Source of the DNA: Centroberyx gerrardi
Taxonomy: Eukaryota > Chordata > Actinopteri > Beryciformes > Berycidae
Assembly (NCBI RefSeq): GCF_048128805.1
Contig: NC_136005.1
Coordinates: 15,116,760 to 15,180,759 of the forward strand
DNA: 64,000 nucleotides
Direction: 5' to 3'
Shown: piece after piece, positions 11,360 through 37,100 of the stretch
Position numbering within the stretch: position 1 is the first letter of the stretch
Layout: every line of letters begins with the position of its first letter
The notes under the pieces: model-generated
The model's database searches: none
What the model was told of the DNA's origin: nothing
The model's input: only the letters and a program-made list of their open reading frames with translations
Translations under genes and position numbers: made by a program

Positions 11360-12350
11360 ATGTGGCTCTGTGATCTGTTTCTGGGGCTTGACCTCAATGG
11401 AATACTGCTTTTTAGTTTTGCCCTTCTCCTGATTGCTTATTTTCTTATGAAAAGGAATCCACCCAACTTTCCTCCGGGACCACCAGCTCTCCCTCTTTTA
11501 GGAAATGTGTTCAGCATTGATACTCAACAGCCTCACATTTACCTAACCAAGGTAAGCAGCATCAAGGAATTTCCATATGCACATGTAGAGTAGCCTACAT
11601 GAGGAGAGTAAAAAAGCCTGAACGCACTGTAAGTTATTCTGTGCTTCTGGAATACTTATGGCAAACATTTTAAGATCCTGAAGTAGGGCATTTGAACACC
11701 CTGAGAATGTCCAATAGAAAAAAATAATCAGCTAATCAGTAATAACTGCCCTGCATTACTAGGCTACTGTCACTGGCTCATATGAAATAGTTCCCTCAAA
11801 CATAACACCATTGACTATACAGCAGCAGAGTTTGCATAACTTACCTAAATGTCTAAATTTGTATGACTTTTCTCCAACAGAAAATCCATAGATGACGTAG
11901 GAAAGTAATAAAAAAACATGGGTGGACACTCATTCACTAAAAAGAAAAAAAAAGTGTCATATTTACAATTTATTGAAACCTTGTCGCAAATGAAATAGAT
12001 AACTAATGACGATAAAAAGTATATATATAACAAAGAAAACAATGTTAAAAACCTGTTGATTGCAAGTCACATTGTTTTGAAAATATTGTCCTGAGACATG
12101 CATTTTATCAGGGTCACATGCTGGACAACAGGGGACTTATTATCTGCTCCTGCATCCACAGCTCGCTGATGTTTATGGGAATGTGTTCTGCATGCGTCTG
12201 GGAAGAGACAAAACAGTGTTTGTGTCTGGGTACAAGATGGTGAAGGAAGCCATAGTGACACAGGCCGAGAACTTCATGGATCGGCCTTACAGCCCGATGG
12301 TGACCAGACTTTATTCAGGGAACTCAGGTGAATCAAGCAGCCTGACTGGT

Positions 12351-12389
<39 letters not shown>

Positions 12390-15300
12390 CATCAGAACTC
12401 AGGTGATCAACCTCCCTCCTATTGCCTGAACACAGTTGTCTTGTTCCTTTCTGTCTCAGCGGGTCTTTTCTTCAGTAATGGGCAGGTATGGCGGAGACAG
12501 CGGCGTTTTGCCATGACTACGTTACGAACCTTTGGTCTGGGTAAGAGCTCCATGGAGCAGAGCATCTGTGAGGAGAGTCGTCATCTACAGGAGGGGATGG
12601 AGAAGGAGAAAGGTTGGCAAAAAGAACAAAATGGAAGAGAGAGCAAAAAAAGACAAACTAAAATAATCACAGTGTACTATTTCTGATGGTGCTGTTTGAA
12701 AAGACCTTTCTTCTGTTCAGGTGAACCATTTAACCCCGTGCACCTGTTCAACAACGCTGTGTCCAACATCATCTGCCAGATAGTGTTTGGGAGACGGTTC
12801 GACTACAGTGACCACAACTTCCAGACCATGCTGACGAACCTGACGGAGATGGTCTATCTGGAAGGCTCCATATGGGCTCAGGTAGGATGCAGAAGCAGCT
12901 CAGACACGCAGCTAAACTAGCATGGATGCATCTACTCAAAAGAAGAAACATTTTATTTTACATTTATTGTGAAGATTGCGTGATTATTGTTATTTTTCTA
13001 CAATATATTTCTGTTGTTTAATTATTACATGGAATTATTTCATAAAACAATTAGTTAAGCTTTCTTTGTACTTACTGAGGGTTAGAGTTAGTTACTTATT
13101 TCCTGTGTTTTGATTGGTGCCTGTGTCTTTTTGTTGTTAGATGATTTCAACTAAAATTTTCAACACTCATTCCTATTTTTTGTTCTTGTAGTGAGTTGTG
13201 TTTTCAGTAAAGGAGCAGAAAAAAAGCTATCTGCCTCCATCCAGTTCATTTTTAGCAGACTCATTGCAAACTTACACTAACCCAAGAATAATCAGAGTAA
13301 AGAAGAAATTGGCGAATATAAATTAAATATACAATATATTAAGTTTGTATATATTTCATAACTCTCTATAGTGTGTACCCATGATTCAATAAATATGTTT
13401 TTATATGGACAAAAATAATTCTTATATGCATACTAAGTATGCAGATTTGTCACTGCAAGGACTCATTTGACTTGTGTTAACTAAAAGTCATGAGCTATAG
13501 TAATATGTCTTCAATATCGCTTAAGTAGCTAATGGATAAAAACAACCCCATTGAATAATTCCTCTGTTTTCTCTCCAAACAGCTTTACGATGCATTCCCC
13601 AGACTGATGAAGCACCTGCCAGGGCCTCACAATGACATCTTCAGCCACAGTAAATCCTTGGAGGCCTTTATCAGTGGAGAGATAGAGAGACACAAGTTGG
13701 ACTTGGACCCCAGCAACCCACGAGATTACATCGACACCTTCCTCATCGAGGAGAAAGTATGGAAGACCATGGCCACCATGTCCATCTGTTCACCTGTCTG
13801 TCTTGACTCCACTTCTTAACAACAGCTTACAGTATTTGTTCTAAAATCACTGTAATGCATAGCCTTAAGTGGCTTACTTAAAGCCACATAACTAAGCTAA
13901 CTTTAAACTTTAAAATATTTTTAATCAAAGAACAAATCAACACTAAATCACATGAGGCAGAAAAGCGTTGCACTGCTCTCTATGGGTTGAAACTGAAGCA
14001 TGTTGCATTTCTGGCCACACCTCAGTCAGTGTTTTCAAAGTAGATGTTTTGCATCGGCTGCCAAAGGCAAAACACCTGCTTTGACATCATTGATGATTGA
14101 TTTAGTGTCGATTTGCCCTTTAAACACTCATAACTTAATGCCAAGCAGTTGTAGTGTTGGTATGAATTGGTATGATTTTCAGTTTGTACATTAACCACAG
14201 CTGCGGAAAATGTGGTCACAGGTGTTTCCTTGGGTATTTTAGAACAGCTTCCGTCTTGTCAGGCATGAGACAAAGCTGGATCTCATTGCTTTTATAAAAC
14301 TGCACTAACATCATTGTATTTAAAAGAAAGACTGTAAATGTTTAATCAATCTTTTTTTTTTAATTGATCATTTAAAAAAATAGTAATTAAACGTAATTCT
14401 TCTGCCAAGCAAAATACAGTAATTCTTGTTCAGTAGCTAAACTAAGGGACACATAAGTAGCAGTGTGAGTGGTGAATTTAGGTTAGTGCATTAAAATTTA
14501 AATTAACTGCTACAGGGTCACAGGTTTGGGATTACCGGGCATTTTATGGCTCTGAATGTGTCTCATCCAATCAGTACTAAGAACCAAAATGATCCCTTCT
14601 ATAAACTGACAGTATGTTTGCCCACTCATCTATCCCTCCAATCTGCCTGACAGCACAAAGGAAACCGTGAACTGGGCTTTTACGAAGGCAACCTGGTTCT
14701 GTGTTGTCTGGATCTGTTCCTGGCTGGCACTGAAACCACATCCAAAACGCTGCAGTGGGGCCTCATCTATCTCATCAAGCACCCCCGTGTCCAGGGTGAG
14801 TGTTCAGATAAGAAGAAACTTGAATGATCCCAGTGGGGAAATTGGGTCATTGCAGCAGCACAGAGTAGAATATAGATAAGAAGACATGTTGAAGGTTAAA
14901 GATACTACTGTACGTTGTCCTCATGCTAATACAGAGCTCCTGTAGGCTTGAAAGGATTCTCACTATGTTGACTACTGACAGATTCACAGGTTAACAGATG
15001 TATGTCCATTCATTTGGGCCGGGGGGGTGACACATTGAGTAGGGAGACTGTCCTTCAACTGGAGGACTCATGTTCAAGTTCCTGTCAGCAGCCATCTGCC
15101 TTGCTGAGTGTCTTTAAGCAAGACATTGAATCCCTGCTAACTCAGAGGAGCTCAGTAGCTGTTTAAAAGCTGGTGTTAAAGTGAAAAGAGAATTTACCTA
15201 TGGGGATTAATAAACCATCACATTATCACCATTTGGCCGGTTTAGTCCACATGGATGACATTGTTATGAACTGAGAAATGAGCCTGACAAAAGCATTTTC

Positions 15301-16884
15301 TGACAAAGATCTTATTTCCACATTCTCCTATTTTTTTTAAACTCTGGGATTGTCCAAGCAACCAGTGCATAATGTGCTCATGTCTATGTATATAGACGTG
15401 TATGTGTATGTATAGCCATACAAGACTATCATCATACCTGAGTTGTCATACACTGCCCAACTTAAATTTGGGTTTAGAAAGAAGTCAGTTTAATTGATCC
15501 AATTAAAAACTAACTTCTATTTCACTACCTAGACAAAGTCCAGGCAGAGATAGACAGAGTGATTGGACAGACCCGCCAGCCCACTATGGCCGACAGACCC
15601 AACATGCCCTACACTGATGCTGTCATCCATGAGATCCAGAGGATGGGAAACATTGTTCCTCTCAACGGACTCAGGATGGCCGCCAAGGACACAACACTGG
15701 GGGGTTACTTCATACCCAAGGTGCATCTACTCAGACTTCAGTCATTGAAGTAGTCTAAACTGGCTTGGTTGTGTCCATGTTCCATGTTTCTTGGAAAACA
15801 ACATGGCATCTTGTACGTGGGGAATGTCAGCCAGTGTTGCTGCTGCAAATATTGTACCTGTCAACATACTCAGGGTGAACACAACACTGGGAGGTTGCTT
15901 TATACCAAAAGTATTTATGTGCATGCATAAGTCAATAGTTGTTTTATTGCTGTTGGTTGAAGAGTATTCTGACACTTAAAATTCTCCTGAAATAGTCGAG
16001 ACAATAAGAATATTTCACGACACATAATTGTTGATTCACTGAGGTTACAAAACTATGGGCAGCGTAGTCACATAACCTGATAAACACAATACTGCCTGTG
16101 TCATCCTTTCAGCAGTGACCCTGTGACTATAAGCCATCTCTTTACTGTGTTAACACCAGCTTGTTGACTTGACCCAGTCACCAATGTATGACTGCACTCA
16201 AACAGCTGAACTGGTTTCCTATCCCTGTAGTATTTTGTAAGAAAAAAAAAACATTCTACATAAAAGTTGCTGGAGGATTACCATCAAATTTGTGCTTCCT
16301 TGCTGTAAATACAAACCAGGAGGTTGAGTGTTTTCTTGTGTGGTGTGTAGGGAACCTCTTTGATGCCCAACCTGACCTCTGTGCTGTTTGACAAGCATGA
16401 ATGGGAGACTCCAGACACCTTCAACCCTGCACACTTCCTGGATGCCGACGGCAAGTTTGTGAGGAGGGACGCTTTCTTGCCTTTCTCTGCAGGTAATTTT
16501 GACATTAAACTGAAAACTTAGACCTTGATTTAATACTGAACTAACCCCAACCACTCTGTAGAAACTGACCATGAGGAATAAAGTGATGCAGGTTATAGAA
16601 AAGATGTAGTAGATGTGTGTCTGTGGATGCATAGTGAGAGTATGCTGAGAGGGTAAGACACATTTTCACGACCCTAGCCTCCTTTTGCATTTTGTTTGTT
16701 TTCCCCAGGAAAGCGTGCATGTCTGGGAGAGGGCCTGGCAAGAATGGAGCTGTTCTTGTTTTTCGTCAGTTTATTCCAGAAGTTCTCTTTCTCCACTCTG
16801 GAGGGAGTAGAGCTGAGGACAGAGGGGATCATCGGAGCCACACGCACACCGCACCCCTTCAAGATCTACACCAAGGCCCGCTGA
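11360..16884 (+). CDS. CYP2 family cytochrome P450, gene C (complete)
   Basis: Complete CYP2J/2N/2P-type monooxygenase of 497 aa. Exons: 11360-11551, 12162-12327, 12460-12612, 12721-12881, 13583-13756, 14654-14795, 15533-15720, 16351-16492, 16709-16884. It begins [12 protein letters not shown] with a hydrophobic membrane anchor and a PPNFPPGP hinge. The I-helix AGTETT, ExxR (EIQR) and haem loop FSAGKRACLG are intact. Exon 5 is one codon shorter than in A and B. The coding sequence has clearly diverged from A and B except in exon 7 (near-identical) and much of exon 8, which suggests gene conversion. The exon 3 donor is the weak form G|gttggc. Introns carry a (CA)n at 12353-12386 and mobile-element relics. 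Confidence 0.95.
13931..14118. mobile_element. Short palindromic MITE in intron 5 of CYP2 gene C
   Basis: Left end caaatcaacactaaatca and right end tgatttagtgtcgatttg are inverted copies. The interior shares ttgcactgctctctatggg, ctggccacacctca and gttttgcatc with the larger foldback element in HOOK1 intron 8, so the two belong to one family. No ORF. Confidence 0.75.
15030..15185. repeat. Degenerate tRNA-derived SINE-like repeat
   Basis: It has a box-B-like gttcaagttcc preceded by ggaggactcat, followed by gtgtctttaagcaagacattgaatccc. That resembles the tail region of common fish SINE copies (recalled, not searched). It lies in intron 6 of CYP2 gene C. Confidence 0.4.
15848..15911 (+). pseudogene. 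Relic 3' part of a second CYP2 exon 7
   Basis: It lies 127 bp after the functional exon 7 of gene C. Its frame reads [21 protein letters not shown], against [24 protein letters not shown] in the functional exon. It is shortened and diverged and is followed by gtatt rather than the usual donor. The preceding gtcagcca(g)tgttgctgctgca resembles intron 7 of gene A. It is a leftover of an older or partly duplicated exon 7. Confidence 0.75.
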
Positions 16885-17670
16885 ACCCCTGCAGCATATT
16901 CCCTATGGACTGTACGCTACAGTAATGCTAACGAGTTAGATCAAGTTAAACACATTAGACGGCATCTACTGTACGAAGGTGCAAGTGTGGCTAGCTTTCC
17001 TCAAACAGTCAAAACCAAAACTTAATAGAGCCTAGAATTTCCATCAAGCCCCATTCAGCTTCATCTGACCCACTCCAGTAGAGACTGCATTCACTATTAA
17101 GCACAATGTTTACAGTATGTGTGTAATGATGGAAGAAATGGCAAGTTGAGATAGTTATTACAATAGCAATTTAAGTGTAACTACAGCATGTTGTATTCCC
17201 AGAGTGTTTAATGTATTATAACTGAGTGATGAATACTTTTTCCAACGCTGACATTGAACACAGCTGAGTTATGTAACCAGGACAGGAGCAGCAGCAAAGC
17301 TCTCCCTCCTTTCAGAGTTCAAATGTTATCATAACAAGAGTTCAATGAACAGCTTGTAGATCATGTGTATCCATACCTGCTTGTCATTGTATATGAAGGC
17401 ATCAGTTGGACTATTGCCCACTGTAAATCAAAACAAATATCATTACATAAATGCCAGCTGGCTCAGTTATGCCAAGGCCAGACATGATGCAATACATCAG
17501 TGTTTGTACAGGTGACACAAGGCCGGGAATTTGTGATCTTCCCTGCCAGTGCCATGCTTTTCTTCTGTCAACAAATTGCTTCACAACATCAGCTTTCTCT
17601 CAATCCTCTTTGGACCCAAACTGAGGCCGATGCTAATGACTGCAAAACACACCTTTGAAAAAGAAATGCA
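16885..17670. other. Intergenic spacer between CYP2 gene C and HOOK1 (convergent)
   Basis: It holds the 3' flank of gene C and nothing else I can recognise. No AATAAA is seen on the + strand within a few hundred bases of the stop codon, so the 3' end of gene C is not placed. Confidence 0.5.
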
Positions 17671-19487
17671 TTTATTTATTTTTTTCCACAAGAAAACCAA
17701 AGGCTTTAAAATTCCAACTCCTTAAATTCATAAAATTTCATAATTCATTACTCACTTTTCTTCATTTATACACAAACACAAACATGTAGTTTCTGAGCAG
17801 TGCTATGTTTGATCGTAGTTCTTACTTTTATATAAATGCCGTTGCTTATAAATCAGCAAATCTACAAGAATCATCCACTTCAAAGGAAAATAAAAGCTTT
17901 AACATAGATCTGTAGATCACAAAACGGCAAAACTGTCACAACAGAATGCCTTTCCAGTGTTCTTGCAAACATACAAAATGACAAGGCAATCAGCAGCCAT
18001 TTCATGTTTTACAACTACAGTAGTTTAACTTAAGACTCACCATAGCCATTGGATAGCCATTCACCTACAATATCAAAGAGAACAACTGCTTTTCTACAGC
18101 GCTCTTCCACTGGACCACAAGATGGGACCCTTAACTGGTTCATGCCCCAAAAGACAATATGGGTTGAGAAACTATATTGATTACATTCAGCACCATGGAT
18201 ATGCATGTCAAACTGCGACTTTGAAAACAAAGACCTACCATAAAGACCTACCATAGCCCCAAAAATACACAAACATGTCCATGATTAAGTATCTAATATC
18301 AAGTAATTTAAATGATGAAATTACAATTTGCAGGTACTGTATATATGCTTAACCTGGTTCTGAAATTTAGATCAGCTGGTGTTAAAATCATGTTTACAGT
18401 AGAGCTGTACAACTTCTTACATTATCTTGTTGATTACTCACTACCAAGTTAGGTTCAAGATGTTCAGAGAACACAAAGGCCTAACAGTTTTATTTTGAGC
18501 GTGCTGCCAGTAGACAAGTCAAATCACAGTTTGAAGTGTAGAAAATAAATGATACACACACTGGTCCTGGATTTCTTATTTGATTAAAGATTTGTTGTTG
18601 CAGCACCTCAGAGGTTTGTCAGTTAATATGACTTTTTCAGCATATTCACAGCTTAGTAGGATGGGCTTGCTCCATTTTAGTAAAAGAAAAATGTAATGCA
18701 CTCATATTTGCTGTTAAAGAGCTGTTGGTGGCCAGCACCAAATATAGCTATCCCATAGCGTTTTCTCAAAAATGTGTAAAGCTCATTTGTCTTTCATTAG
18801 TCTGCTGGATGACAATGTTAGTACCCCCTTCGCTGCATAGTATGGCGGTGCGATTGTACTTACATTAAAAATCATCTGAAGTTACATTTAGCTGGCATTA
18901 GCGTTCAAGTCACACTTTTCAAAGACCACATTCATATTTTAGGCTCCAATTTTGAACATTGTTAAGCATTCATGTACATTTCCCTCATTCCTGACCAAAT
19001 ATACAGATGACAGGAAACAAGAGAACCAAGGCTAATTGATTATAAAAAGTAAGTATTCAACTGAGTCTGCTGTTGGCTAAGCTAACACGGGGGTTGAGGA
19101 AAATACGCTGTATGTTGATTGTCAGGACAGTGTGCACTGCTGTAGCTAGTGAGGTGAACACAGGTTGTGGGTTAATGTTCTATGTAAGGTTACAGCCAGT
19201 GTACAGTGGGAAAGTACACTATAAACTCCAGAGGATGACCTATGGGTTTGTGTCTGATAAGTAAGTGCTCATTGATCCGAGTCAGCTCATCCTTGACCCC
19301 TCCCCAAGGGCAGAGAGCTGATGCGTTTAAGGTCACTTGAGTGCTCACTTGTGGGAGGGAACGAGGGGGTCGAGGGCGGCGTCTTAGAGGCTCAACTCGG
19401 GCTCGATCTCCCAATTTTCCCATATTGAATAATGTGAGACATTCGGCTCTGTTATCTGTGGAGTCGGGTGTGGGGGGGGGTGGGGGT
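17671..19487 (-). other. hook1: Probable HOOK1 3' untranslated region
   Basis: Two overlapping AATAAA signals on the - strand (plus-strand tttatttatt, 17671-17680) lie about 1.8 kb after the HOOK1 stop codon. No convincing ORF lies between. The exact cleavage site cannot be determined. Confidence 0.5.
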
Positions 19488-30904
<11,417 letters not shown>

Positions 30905-31260
30905 TTCTTCCCCTTATGGATCCTCAAATGTTTCCTCCACCTGTCAACAGCGCTCTTCCGCTCCTTCCCTCTGCATTTGACCTCACCTGCAAGAGAGGTA
31001 GATCTCTAACGACGGATACGCAGCGTAGGGACGCACGACGCTCATTCCGCAGTAAAAACAACGTAAGATCTACGCGAATGACGGCTTCTTCGGTGTTTGA
31101 CGTTTGCGGCTGGCTGACTCGGGTTGGGGGCAGTGTAGCGCTGTAGCTGTAGCAACGGGATAAAGAGATAGAAACGCCAATGAATCAGCGAGACCAATCA
31201 CTTTGGAGATCTGTGCAGATTGATGGCGCTTAAGCTTCTGAGGAGCCAATCAGAGAGCGC
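30905..31260 (-). promoter_or_regulatory. hook1: HOOK1 5' UTR and promoter with three CCAAT boxes
   Basis: The segment is relatively CpG-rich and has CCAAT at 31177-31181, 31194-31198 and 31246-31250, all within 75 bp and about 270-345 bp before the start codon. No TATA box is obvious. This suggests an NF-Y-type housekeeping promoter. The transcription start is not located. Confidence 0.5.
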
Positions 31261-33465
31261 GATGTGGGATTTGTACACGCCCCCATGATCTTTTCACAAG
31301 TCCGTTGAAAATCAAAAAAATTCCGACCTGTACAATTAAACCTTGGCTTCCGCTCATATTTGACGGATAAATATTAGGGTGGACGTTAATTTAATAATAG
31401 GAAACAGATATTTTTTTGCCATATCAACAGTTAAATATGACATTTATTTGATCGTATTTGATTGACAGTATGCCAAGGAGACGAAAAAGGAAACTGTTTC
31501 CTGGTAGGTAACAATGCCCCATCTGCTGAGCAGTGGTTTCCAAAGTGGGGTCCGAGGGCTACCAGAGGGTCCCTGAGGAGGTTCCAGGGTCCCCAGCAAA
31601 ATGATGAATAGTAGGATAGAATTTCAATATAATTTAATTTTGTAGAAGGTAGGTCAATGAGAGAATGGGTAAGGAAGACTGTTGTGATTAGTAAGTTTCT
31701 TTCTCTCCACTGTTGTCTCCCCACCTGCAGTAACTTTGTGGGACAACTATTTCACATGTTTGACCACATACAATATAAGGCTTCATAACCCCAAATTACA
31801 GCCAAATTACAGAATTAATCTAATCAGTTTGAACTTCATTGTTATTGCCAGTTTTACAGGTATTTCTATGGAATATATTGAAGTGCAATATTATTCATCC
31901 CTTTTAACCCAATCTTATATTGATAATAAATACATATGTTTTTCCTGTTTTAACAGTATCCCAACCACTCTCTAAAGGTAATTTTCTCCTCCCATGCCAG
32001 TAAACTTCCTTTCGTTATCCATTAATATAACTCACGTGAAGGTGTGTGTAATTGTAATTCAGAGTCCAAATACTCTTTTAAATTACTTGTGCACCCTGAT
32101 AAGATAAGGAATCTCACATGTGCGACCCCATGAGCAGGAATCAATCACCCACTGCTTCACTCTTGAGCCACAATATAGAAATTAGCCACCAAACCCTACA
32201 GAAGCATTAATAGAGCTCTATAACAGACAAAGTTGAGATAATGTGAATATGCGGCCTAATCTTATTGTATATCTAACCTGGACTTGCTGCTCAGCCACAA
32301 TGCCTTTGTAGGAATGTGGGGCATACAACAAAGTAATCAATAAGCATACTTGGTTCATGTGTGTAAATGTATGAATGGGCGGGTTCATGACCTGAGAGTG
32401 GACCTTGCCCATATGGTTTGTAGGAATGACCTCTCTTACTGTCAGTAGGCCATCAAACCTCTGTTTTCTCTCCTGATCTCTGCCACTCCGAGGCTCCCGA
32501 CCCTCACTGAACGACGGCTGCTATTTTTAGATGCCCCTATAATCACCCTGACTCCCTTTCTGTAGTTTGCCTTGTATCTGTGAGGTGAAGGGGCTGTGCA
32601 AATATTTGGCAGGATATTTCTGCAGCGACTGTCATGTTGTTCTGGCTGGCGAGGAGCAGGCCGACACTAAACGCAGCTACGTGAGGATCACCACATCTTC
32701 ACCCGCTGCCAGACAATTCATCCTGACTCATAGCTGCACAACCAGACGGGTTTTTAAATCAACGACCTTTGATGTTTGCATCAGAAAAGCTCATTCATTA
32801 ACTACTTTGTCGCTGTATTCTGAGTGATTTGGCACTTACACTCTCCTTTCACGGGGAAAGAATGGACGAGTTTGGGAATAATCGTTGAGAAATTGGACAA
32901 AAGTTCATTACAGGAGTCTTCCCCAATATCACAAGCGAGCTGCTGTCTGAAATAACGGCTCTGTGAGAGGCCTCTTGTTGTTGCTGGGTCGATAATCTAC
33001 AACCGAGGCATCCCACAACAGCCCCATAGTGTGCTACAGAGTTTAAGTCAGTGTCATCCACATGCATTTCACAACCAATATTTTATGGTGAAGGTGGAGT
33101 ATGTGGGGCAGGGCAGTCAGCAGAGTAAACTCTGGGTGAATGATTGGCAAGGTCAGCTCTAACCTACTTAGAAGCAGCGTGGGCGGGGTCTTCTCCCCGG
33201 CTTTGATCTTGAGTGGACAGTCATGTGACCAAAATAGTTTCCTCAGACCAGACCAAAGACGGGGGGAAATATGCTGCTTTTGAGATGTAAAAGTATGGAT
33301 ACATTTATACACAAACTTTATCACTGTGTATGTCATGTTGTGTTGAATGTTACACGTTCATTTGGAATGCTGCTTCTGTGTACAAAGCATATTGATCTCA
33401 CTGCATTGCTGCTCCCTTCAGGCAGGAAGACTCAGAGACAGGCTGATACTGGGAGGTCTAGTTGA
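31261..33465. other. Intergenic region between HOOK1 and the RNF170-like gene
   Basis: No gene is recognised. At about 31525-31600 there is a remnant with agtggtttccaaagtgggg and gggtccctgaggaggttcc, resembling the terminal repeat type of hAT-Charlie elements. A 5' exon of the downstream gene may lie here, but I cannot identify one. Confidence 0.4.
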
Positions 33466-33582
33466 TCATTAACTGGCCAGTCCAATTTATTTTGTACAGT
33501 GATGCTGTCAGGCAGCACTTCACTTCCTTCTAGGAGACGCACATTCAGTGTCTACCTGTCAGCTCCCGTTTCTAGCCCAACT

Positions 33583-34067
33583 ATGCAACCCGACCGCCGC
33601 TCTCAGCCCAGGTGAGTCTAACTGTCCTGAGTCTGGCAACATAAAGGCTGTTTCTTTAAAGCAGTAGGGGGGATGTGGACAAGGTGGACTGTCTAAAAGT
33701 AATTTAGGTGTGGGGTTTAGAAGGAATTTGAGTTAGGGGATATTTTGGAGAGAGAACATAGTGAAAATGTATCATTATGTGTGTGTTGCGATGGCAAAAC
33801 TATGTTATGAGAAAAATATCAAAGCTGAGCAAGAAGGCATGACTCCCACGATTGGATTATCTGTTACAAACTTAATTATTGCCTAAAAATGTCAACTAAT
33901 CCATCACATTATTCAAACTCAGTAATGTGATCTGACCATGTTTAATTAGCTTTGCTAATTTAATTAGCCTCAGACATCCACAGAATATTAAATTTAACAG
34001 GTCATTTATTCCAGTGCAAACCATTATAAATCATTATTTCAATATGTGTATAATATATGTCATATAT

Positions 34068-34113
<46 letters not shown>

Positions 34114-37100
34114 ATAACCAATTTTCTCAAGTATTTATAATCTGTTTATCTGTTTCAGTAACTGCAATGAATTTCCAATTTTCATAATATGATTACTGTA
34201 ATCTCTATATGTAATTTGATGATAAAAGCCAAATTGTGATATTAATGTCTTATTAGATACCTGCTCTGCAATTTACTGTAATATTGCTGCCTGATGAGAA
34301 ATATTATTTTAATTATATATCTTACTTTCCATCCATAAGATCACTCTCATCAGTCCAAATGAATTAATTAAATGAAACTTTGAAATCACTTTGCTAAATT
34401 GAATATTTCTGGTGGATGCAGTATGTCAGTCAGCTGTCGTCCTGTCAATCTGTCAAACTACTGTACTCAAAACACCAACATCTGTAATCCACAAATACAG
34501 CAGGACAGAAAAAGTCTAACTCCCATCCATCCTATCTCACAGGTTATTAGTTTTGTGTCACTATCTCCTAACTACCAGATAAGTGTTATTGAAGCTGTGT
34601 TTATCGTGCTGTGGGGGCTCCATCAGTTGTAACCTGTGTCATGTCACGCTGCAGACAGGACCGTCTCCCTGAAGGTCCGGTGGGTCAGGGTCACCCGGGG
34701 TCACCAAGACCCTCGGTCTGCACACCAGAACAGTCAGCGCCGACGCACCTGAGCTGCCACAAGGTGAGGAAGTCACTCACACACAGTCACCCAGCTGACT
34801 ACTGGAGGCTGCTTAGGGTTAGAGCTCAGATCTAATGTTAAGCAGGTTCTGCAGTCCTTAACTATCATCATCTATTACTTTATATCAGTGGGGTTAAACC
34901 ACGGGACCCCTCAGTAAATCCAGTTTTGGTGGATTTCATGTTTTAACTTCAACTGAAAGATTACATTTCCTTTATGAATTGAGAGAATTTTACAACCCCT
35001 TGGGCTCATGAAACCCTTTCAAAACCCCACTGGATAAACTCAAAAATGCACGGTGGTCAGTATGAAAACAAGGCCGTTCTTCTTAGCTCCTGAAAATTTG
35101 ACATTTAGGAGATACAAGGTTTTCACCCAACAGCTACGACATGACAAGAATATAGGTTATGAACAGTAGTCTACTAATATTCAAGGCAACTACCTATTCA
35201 GTTTTTGGACGCTTCAGAAAGGCATGGAGTTTGTTATTGTTATTGTTATTGGAACCGGTGTGCGGTGATGATTATTACTTTGATTAAGGTCAATGTGACA
35301 AATAAAAGATAATGATTTCACTGCGCAGATCTATTTACATCTATGATCATGGACCTTGGCCTACTTCATGGTCTAATATAATATATACAGTATATCTAGT
35401 GTATGAGGGATTATCAGGAACTTTAAATTTAAGATGCATTTCTCACCTTCTCTGAAATAGCAGAGTAATTTACAGACTTTGAGGAATAGATTATTTGACC
35501 ACAAGACATCTCACAACTCATCCCACTATCCCCTGCTTCTGTCTTCTTCCTCCTTCTGTCTCCGTCTGCTTTTCATATTTATCTCCTGTTTTTTTTTCTT
35601 TCTTTCTCTTCACCCTCTTCTCATCTCTTCAGGAATCCTCACAGTTCTGTCCGTCCACGGGCCACAGAGACTGGCACTGTCCGGTGTGCCTGCAGACCGC
35701 CAACTTCCCCGTCCAGACAAACTGTGGCCATCTGTTCTGTGGTAAGAGAGAACACACACACACACACACACACACACACTGACCACTGGTTGTGTAAAAA
35801 GCATCAGAACAGGCCGGGTTCGTTCATTCATTCTCGCATCTCTTTGTTCACGCCTTTATGTGTGAGCTTGTTTTCATTCATTCTTCATTCTTCACACCTA
35901 CTCACCTGTTACATCATTTGCTCATTCATTTATTTCATTCATTCACTGATCAGTGAAGCATCAGTGTGCTGGTGACATGTGACTCGAGCCTTGAGCACTG
36001 TCTGTTAGGCTTTCAATTATTAACTGTCGCCATGGTTTCTCTACTCTGGCTCTCACCTGACAGCTTACACAGTGTATACTTCTCATAGGCTGACTGTAAT
36101 GTAAGATGTTGTCGAGCCAATTACCCACGATGAACACACTCTATTAGCAGATATGCACAGGTGCACTTCAAACATGTATGTTCAGATGCACAGACAAGAA
36201 CGTTTGCTCTTGTTTTAACATCATCATCTCATTGCATTCCCAAAGTTTCTTTTGAGAAATGAGGCAGTTTTGGAGACGCATTTCAGTTGCACCCAAACAT
36301 TAGAGAGCTATGTCACTGCCACCCATATGTTTATGGCGGAAGAGTAATATTGTTTGACCCAGATATTATCAGTCACTGATTATGATGTTGTTTGTATTCC
36401 AGCACTCACTTACCTTTCAGCTTTACCTTGGCATAGTCACCTAACACACTTACCACTGCACCTGCCCCACTTTCTTTGCCTCCCTAACCCATCAGAGTTT
36501 CATAGGAAATCTTTCTAATATTCAACAACTTCCTAGCAGCATTTTAAATACATCACGGTGTAAACTGCTGAATGCTTGATAGAAAGGTTCATTGCTGCGT
36601 TTCATTCTGCAGCTCCCTGTCTGATTGCCTACTGGAGACATGGCTCCTGGCTGGATGCCATCAGCTGCCCTCTCTGTAGACAGAAGGTATGCATGACGGA
36701 CTTCACTACACTACATCAAATGTAAACACAGTGAGAGTCATTTAAAAACAAGCACACACGTGGAGTAAAAAAAGCTTGTGACCTTTCAGGTCAGTGTGCT
36801 GTGCCGTCTGTTCAGCGAGAGTCGATCGGACAGACAGTCGGAGGAGGTTCTCGGGGAAATCACAGACTACAACAAACGTTATTCTGGAGCCCCACGAAGG
36901 GTCAGTATCACATCGAACCCTCAGACAAACCATAATGCAGCCCAACAGCACTCACATCCCACAAACAAGCTTTTCTTCCACAGTTCATTTTCCTTATTTT
37001 CCCTGCTTTTACCTATATGAGCTCATGTAACTCACTGTCTGGTTGTGTAAAAGTATCAGGTGGTGCAATTTCCTTTTACAGCTTTGAATGTGGCATCAGA

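Noticed and set aside
15030-15120. Possible tRNA gene in CYP2 gene C intron 6
   Set aside because: Only a box-B-like motif is visible; no cloverleaf can be drawn, so it is treated as a SINE-like relic.
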